Shown here piece by piece: positions 60,101 to 64,000 of a DNA stretch of 64,000 bases. The stretch comes from Sphingorhabdus_B arenilitoris (GTDB lineage Bacteria; Pseudomonadota; Alphaproteobacteria; Sphingomonadales; Sphingomonadaceae), in assembly GCF_042651485.1 (NCBI RefSeq), contig NZ_JBHSDH010000013.1:496001-560000 (forward strand). The letters are read 5' to 3'. Positions within the stretch are counted from its first letter, which is position 1, and every line of letters starts with the position of its first letter. The notes under the pieces were generated by a model that ran no database searches, had not been told where the DNA came from, and worked only from the letters and a program-made list of their open reading frames with translations. The position numbers and the translations under genes are program-made.

Positions 60101-60200
60101 TTCCGCTATTGGCTTTAATACAATCGGTAACGCGCCATTATATTCAGGATATGATTATGTCGGTCGCACATTCTTTGCGAACATCAATTTCGGTTTCTGA
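57198..60200 (+). CDS. TonB-dependent receptor
   Basis: 1000 residues. Signal peptide about 1-28 (VISASAAAAQDS), an acidic serine-rich stretch, then the plug domain (AIVVTGSRIRRPDEFSATEP; VYGSDAIAGVVNIIT) and a beta-barrel that ends in the outer-membrane aromatic terminus (FFANINFGF). Family members take up siderophores, vitamins, carbohydrates or peptides; the substrate is not evident. Four cysteines in extracellular-type loops (CPVGGF, CFTLD, CDDLPP, NCASIG) could form disulfides. Codon use is AT-richer than in the neighbours. Confidence 0.93.
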   Translation: MKKTKLMVAASAIGFMVISASAAAAQDSDSDATEQSVDDEESASSGSGNAIVVTGSRIRRPDEFSATEPITVISRQEITQSGFNSATDALQSGAVTQGAGQINNAFGGFVTDGGTGANTLGLRGLGPARTLVLLNGRRLAPGGTRGSVVAADLNVLPTSIIDQIEILKAGASSVYGSDAIAGVVNIITDKNPEGLRFEAQFNVPEVGAGIDGRVAATFGFETDRLNVAGSVEYRKRRKLARNDVPFFDCPVGGFRDGEGGPFGSGDSVGFDGTPCFTLDNGGVTINTLGAPRRNAISRTTGEIGSFNRFVPAPEVTTGPFPGYLGVDFYSRDTLDPQQEEEPLITAAELYTGFLSASYDLEALGNAEIYGELLATRRKSSSPLYRQLSLDYLRGSPLLPANLRNGAFLNPTNTSSGQVIAARAFIGFGLTESAQQVDYVRASGGIRGDFVFPDWRYDAFVGKSWNDGTYEIESFLVDRLANSLNVVANMDGTFSCVSQASNAGCVAAPALNADTIGGRLPQEFRDYILQNTIGKTQFRETTFAFNIDGPLFAMPGGDAQLALGVEYRKQSINDQPDANSLSGNLFGLTAATPTVGRDNVKEVFGEVFLPILADTPFFYRLNLNGSARYTDYASYGSDVTYKIAGEWQPVRGFGFRGSYGTSYRAPALAEQFLGATSGFLGSTADPCDDLPPAADQSPTDQIIARNCASIGLPADFVQRSGITVFRVGGAEAGLAAETSVNWTVGAVATPVLPEKVGRLSLALDYFDIKVENGVADLAGGTILNRCYTDPNFDPAAGFCRFVQRDANNALTVTSSFVNLSEDIVKGFEFNGRYSRDLFGANLILNANVTKYTEQSSRLFPEEFLTDANGIITQPDWVGSFDVSLATKKGFTVRYGIDWIDGDRNRTYEFFAFDELTGVTDPDLVQSFRDLYVLEASDYFLHNASIQFNADKFEMTVGVRNIFNTAPPQISAIGFNTIGNAPLYSGYDYVGRTFFANINFGF

Positions 60201-60219
60201 TAATTCTAATCTTTAAAAG

Positions 60220-60253
60220 AAAAGGCCCCGCTTTGTCGGGGCCTTTTTTTTGC
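60220..60253 (+). terminator. Rho-independent terminator
   Basis: AAAAGGCCCCG-CTTTGT-CGGGGCCTTTT followed by T-run: a strong hairpin 20 bases after the TonB receptor stop. Symmetry also allows use by the convergent alr gene. Confidence 0.88.
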
Positions 60254-60283
60254 ATATAAAGTCGCCGCGAAAGAAAGTTCAAT

Positions 60284-61348
60284 TCACGCCCAGACGCGCA
60301 TCGACCGGCGGCCGAGGCTAGTTAGCAACTCATATTGAGACATGCCGGTCAATGCTGCAGCGGTTGTAAGGCTGAAATCTACGTCAACCCAATCTCCCTC
60401 TGCAAGATTGTCCACCCCGCTCGCATCCAGCGTTACGAGGTCCATCGACACGCGTCCAATCACCGGCAATAGCTGGCCATTATACCGCGCCGCGCCTTTG
60501 CCGGAAAAGGACCGGAAATAGCCATCGGCATAACCCATCGCTATTGTCGCCACCTGCATGTCCGCCAGGCATTTATAGGTGGCATTATATCCCACACTTG
60601 CTCCCGCACTTAGCGTCCGAAGCTGCAAAATCTGCGCTTGGGGATAAACAACCTGACGGATAAATTCGTCCATTTCAGGCCGAGCTATGCCGCCGTAAAG
60701 CGCCAATCCGGGGCGAGTGAGGTCGAAATGATAATCATCGCCGAGCATGATCCCCGCGCTGTTGGCAAAGCTTAATCTTTTCGCGTCGATTTTGTGGGAC
60801 GCCTCGCGAAAAACTTGCAACTGTGCTTGATTTTGCGGGCTGTCCTCGTCCGCTGATGCGAGGTGAGAGGCCAATATATCAATTTGCAAACCGTCAAAAA
60901 TGGTTGGGTCAATTTGCTCTGGTCCAATGCCAAGCCGGTTTATTCCGCTGTCTATCATGACATGGCAGTCACCGCCGCCTGCGATTTTCCATCGCCGTAT
61001 CTGCTGGGCACTATTGAGCACAGGGCGCGCACCAAGCGACAGCGCGACCGGCATATCATCCGGCCCCGCGCCGTTCAGCACGCTGATAAATGCAGGGTCA
61101 ACGATCTTTGACAGCATCACGGCTTCTGACCAATGAGCCACGAAGAAATCTCGGCACCCGGCGTCACTCAGCAGCTTTACCACTTGCGATGCGCCAAGCC
61201 CATATCCATCCGCCTTGACCGCTGCACCGCACCGCGCTGCGCCGCTGTGCTTATCCAATGCGCGCCAGTTGCTTACCAGAGCATCCCCATCCAGTCTCAG
61301 ACGTAAGGGGGCACTGGCAAACGGGCTCTCATTATTTTTATCCTGCAT
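60284..61348 (-). CDS. alr: Alanine racemase
   Basis: 354 residues. PLP lysine in AAVKADGYGLGA, catalytic Tyr in GASVGYNATYKC, and the C-terminal barrel motif GRVSMDLVTLD. Interconverts L- and D-Ala for peptidoglycan. ATG 61348 lies 11 bases inside the MHS transporter gene, with GAAG upstream; the longer frame continues in that gene and is not used. Confidence 0.93.
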   Translation of the reverse strand: MQDKNNESPFASAPLRLRLDGDALVSNWRALDKHSGAARCGAAVKADGYGLGASQVVKLLSDAGCRDFFVAHWSEAVMLSKIVDPAFISVLNGAGPDDMPVALSLGARPVLNSAQQIRRWKIAGGGDCHVMIDSGINRLGIGPEQIDPTIFDGLQIDILASHLASADEDSPQNQAQLQVFREASHKIDAKRLSFANSAGIMLGDDYHFDLTRPGLALYGGIARPEMDEFIRQVVYPQAQILQLRTLSAGASVGYNATYKCLADMQVATIAMGYADGYFRSFSGKGAARYNGQLLPVIGRVSMDLVTLDASGVDNLAEGDWVDVDFSLTTAAALTGMSQYELLTSLGRRSMRVWA

Positions 61349-62978
61349 TATCTTCAAAATCTTTCGGCGGCCCACCGGGTAAGCCCCACCAGCACACGAC
61401 CACCGCGATTGCCATAAACACCCATGTATACCAAAGCCCGCTATAGGCATCGCCAGTTATTGCAACAATATAAGCCGCGATCAGGGGCAAAAACCCGCCA
61501 AAATAGCCCGCGCCAAAATGGTATGGAATAGACATGGAGCTATAGCGTATTCGCGGCGGAAACATTTCCGACAGTAATGCAGCGACCGAACCATAGGTTA
61601 GCGCCGACATTGTTCCCAGGATTAACAACAACCCAACCAAGCCCAGCACTTGAGCAAAATTGGGGTTTTGTGTTGCAAAATCATAACCCGCGCCTTGCAA
61701 TGCCGCTTTCATTTGCGCTTTGCGTCCGGCCCCATCCTCCCATGGATATTTGGCGAGATCGAGCGACCGGTCGCCTGCCGCAACGGCCGCGCTACTACCC
61801 TGCCCTACGGTATAAGGCACGCCAATTGACGTTAAGTCCTCCATCAATTTTCCGCATTGCGTTTTTTGGCTATCGGCAAAGGGGTCATAGTCACAATTGG
61901 GACCACTGACGATGATCGGGGCCGCCTGAGCCGATGCCACCAATTGCGGGTTGGCGAGACTACCCATTGCCCAGAATGTCGGGAAAAGCAGCAAGAGCGT
62001 CATCAATCCGCCCAGGATGATCGGTTTTTTACGGCCCACTCGGTCAGACCATTTGCCGACAACCAGATAGAAGCTCATGGCCACCAAACCAGCGAAGCCA
62101 ACGATAAGTTCCGCCGTCACCGCATCCATCCGCATCGGTCCTTTTAAAAAGGAAAGGCTGGAAAAAAATGCAGTATACCAAATCGTCGTCAACGCGGCTG
62201 CAACGCCGAATAAAGCGACGAAAATCCGTTTCTTGTTACCCGGATAGGTAAAGCTTTCGATGAATGGGTTTTTCGCGGTTTCTCCTGCTTCTTTCATCGC
62301 CTGAAACACCGGACTTTCCGACAGTTTGAAACGCATCCAAAGCGAAATTCCAAGCAGGATCAGCGACAATAGAAACGGCACTCGCCATCCCCATGCGGCA
62401 AAATCCTCCGCCGGGATCAACGCACGGCAAGCCAGCACCACCGCCAGCGAGAGAACGAAGCCGCCAACAACGCTGGCCTGAATGAAGCTTGTGTAATAGC
62501 CCCGCTTTTCTGGCGGTGCATGTTCGGCGACATAAATGGCCGCACCGCCATATTCCCCGCCCAGCGCCAATCCCTGCAATATGCGTAGTAGGATGACGAT
62601 GATCGGCGCAGCGATACCGATGGTCGCCGCGCTCGGTATCAGGCCCACTCCTGCGGTGGCGATCCCCATCAAGGTCACCGTTACCAAAAACGTATATTTC
62701 CGGCCCAGCTTATCGCCTAAATAACCGAATAATATTGCTCCAATGGGGCGAAAGCCAAAGCCAACGGCAAAGCCCGCCCAGACCAACAATGTTTCCAAAG
62801 TCGCATTGTCGCTGGGGAAAAAAGCCGCACCGATTAACGCCGCTAATGTGCCGTAGATGAAAAAATCATACCATTCAAAAATTGTTCCCGCCGAAGATGC
62901 GGCAATAACAAGGCGGATTTCTTTGGCCGTTGGTTCACGCAATTGCGGTGAAACTTTCACTGCGGCGGCATCCTGCAT
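61338..62978 (-). CDS. MHS-family (major facilitator) metabolite:H+ symporter
   Basis: 546 residues, 12 TM helices with the MHS signatures AGTIFEWYDFFIYGTLA and RPIGAILFGYLGDKLGRK. An unusually long loop after about TM8 (around residues 375-455, with NCDYDPFADSQKTQCGKL) is predicted outside the membrane and includes two cysteines. GAGGGG precedes ATG 62978. The substrate (organic acid, osmolyte or other) cannot be stated. Confidence 0.9.
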   Translation of the reverse strand: MQDAAAVKVSPQLREPTAKEIRLVIAASSAGTIFEWYDFFIYGTLAALIGAAFFPSDNATLETLLVWAGFAVGFGFRPIGAILFGYLGDKLGRKYTFLVTVTLMGIATAGVGLIPSAATIGIAAPIIVILLRILQGLALGGEYGGAAIYVAEHAPPEKRGYYTSFIQASVVGGFVLSLAVVLACRALIPAEDFAAWGWRVPFLLSLILLGISLWMRFKLSESPVFQAMKEAGETAKNPFIESFTYPGNKKRIFVALFGVAAALTTIWYTAFFSSLSFLKGPMRMDAVTAELIVGFAGLVAMSFYLVVGKWSDRVGRKKPIILGGLMTLLLLFPTFWAMGSLANPQLVASAQAAPIIVSGPNCDYDPFADSQKTQCGKLMEDLTSIGVPYTVGQGSSAAVAAGDRSLDLAKYPWEDGAGRKAQMKAALQGAGYDFATQNPNFAQVLGLVGLLLILGTMSALTYGSVAALLSEMFPPRIRYSSMSIPYHFGAGYFGGFLPLIAAYIVAITGDAYSGLWYTWVFMAIAVVVCWWGLPGGPPKDFEDNAG

Positions 62979-63066
62979 AATTTTCCCCTCCCCGATAGGG
63001 CGATAAGATTGCTCCCGCCTTATGCAGCGGCGCAATGCAGGCATCAAGGCCGATTTCGGCTTTGGC

Positions 63067-64000
63067 TCACTCCAACTCTAAAATTACTGCATCAACCGCC
63101 AAGCTATCGCCCTCACCCACTTCGATAGATTTTACGACACCCGATTTTTCGGCGCGCAGGATATTTTCCATCTTCATTGCCTCAACCACGGCCAAAGGCT
63201 GGCCAGCTTCGACGCTGTCGCCTGCCGCCACGTGAATTTTTGTAATCAAACCAGGCATCGGGCAGAGCAAATATTTGGACAGATCAGGAGGTGTTTTCTC
63301 GATCATATGGTCCGCCAGATGCGCAATATGCTGCGGCAGGCAAGTGACGTCATGGCTTCTGCCGCGCGTGGTCAAACGAAAACCCTTCACCGTCCTCGCC
63401 AGTTTTACGGTCAGCTCCCTGCCGTTGACGGCCGCAATGATCAGCCTATCGCCGGGCGTATATTCCATTTCCAGATCAAGTTCGTCACCATTTACGGCGA
63501 TGCCGCTTTTGTCATCAAGCTGCACGTCGAAATTCTGCCCAGACAGCCGGACCTGCCAGTGACCGGGCGTTTCAATCCTGCCGCCCAATTGTCCATCAAC
63601 CTGAGCCGCGCGGTCGGCATTTGCGGTGGCGACAAAAGCGGCAATGGCCGCCAACTGCGCCTGCAATTCTGCACTTGCCGGAGCGCCGGTGAATCCATCG
63701 GGATATTCCTCCGCAATGAAACCAGTGGTCAGCTCGCCCGACCGGAACCGATCATGCTGCATTATCGCCGACAGGAAATCGATATTATGGCCCAGCCCTT
63801 CAATTTCAAATCGGTCGAGTGCCGCAATCTGTTTGTCTGCGGCTTCATCGCGGGTTTGACCCCAGGTCACTAGCTTGGCAATCATTGGGTCATAAAACAT
63901 CGACACTTCGCCGCCATGCATCACCCCGTCATCCACTCGGACGCCGTCCGTGCCGTAGATGCCATCTCCGCTCCAACCGGGGACGGGCGGCTTATAAGTC
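63067..64000 (-). CDS. pccA: Propionyl-CoA carboxylase alpha subunit, C-terminal part
   Basis: The gene enters from beyond the right edge; the frame stays open to the last base (upstream residues read GWSGDGIYGTDGVRVDDG). What is visible is the biotin-carboxylase C-terminal region (HGGEVSMFYDPMIAKLVTWG; GHNIDFLSAI), a linker domain, and the biotinyl domain with the biotin lysine in VVEAMKMENIL. Biotin carboxylase component for propionyl-CoA (methylmalonyl pathway); another acyl-CoA carboxylase is possible. Confidence 0.9.
   Translation of the reverse strand, partial: TYKPPVPGWSGDGIYGTDGVRVDDGVMHGGEVSMFYDPMIAKLVTWGQTRDEAADKQIAALDRFEIEGLGHNIDFLSAIMQHDRFRSGELTTGFIAEEYPDGFTGAPASAELQAQLAAIAAFVATANADRAAQVDGQLGGRIETPGHWQVRLSGQNFDVQLDDKSGIAVNGDELDLEMEYTPGDRLIIAAVNGRELTVKLARTVKGFRLTTRGRSHDVTCLPQHIAHLADHMIEKTPPDLSKYLLCPMPGLITKIHVAAGDSVEAGQPLAVVEAMKMENILRAEKSGVVKSIEVGEGDSLAVDAVILELE

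Overview
The window is chromosomal DNA of a sphingomonad-type alphaproteobacterium (Sphingorhabdus/Sphingopyxis-like). This is inferred from the ntrX-hfq-hflX order, a double-length Hfq, PhaR, a large TonB-dependent receptor, a TTG-started type-3-like ProRS, and a moderate GC content. No CRISPR array, complete insertion sequence, rRNA or prophage was seen. One tRNA (Ser-TGA) is present.

Layout. 1-3.8 kb: ntrX (cut by the window edge), tandem-domain hfq, hflX, mazG. 4-21 kb: an accessory block of mostly exported or membrane proteins. It holds a response regulator/histidine kinase/lipoprotein/secreted CHAT-peptidase operon on +, then a converging five-gene operon ending in two cysteine-rich Sel1-repeat proteins on -. 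A divergent TIR-TM-TPR protein, a small lipoprotein, a secreted trypsin-fold protease and a four-TM protein with a SLOG-like N-terminus follow. 21-24.6 kb: an RNA-repair/NAD-salvage group with rlaP, a dead rtcA remnant, nadM-Nudix, and nadV broken by one base. 24.6-27 kb: a Zn-protease lipoprotein and a small secreted protein lying between two structured direct repeats. 27-36.8 kb: a sulfide-resistance island: cyanide-insensitive-type cydAB plus a small subunit, peroxiredoxin, SulP, DUF442-SQR fusion, two YeeE/YedE halves, DUF2892, and a persulfide dioxygenase-like enzyme, divergent from a second peroxiredoxin and a BigR/SqrR-like repressor. 37-45 kb: the housekeeping run mltB-rlpA-dac-tmk-holB-metG-tatD-retropepsin. 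45-64 kb: tRNA-Ser, a class IV aminotransferase group, PDH E3 and E2 with a repeat-flanked DUF559 gene between them, a universal stress protein, rnr, proS, phaR, a TonB receptor, an MHS transporter, alr, and the end of a propionyl-CoA carboxylase alpha gene.

The most novel part is the 4-21 kb block. It puts a two-component system, a periplasmic CHAT peptidase, a periplasmic serine protease, Sel1 scaffolds and a membrane TIR protein side by side. A 19-bp dyad (consensus TGACRGYATTTGTCA core) recurs upstream of the two-component/CHAT operon, in the divergent Sel1/TIR promoter region, and upstream of the secreted gene at 26.1 kb, which suggests one regulon. The TIR domain keeps its candidate catalytic Glu, and NAD salvage genes lie 5 kb away. 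A functional link between them is an inference only.

Limits: everything was read by eye. No searches, structure predictions or folding calculations were run.
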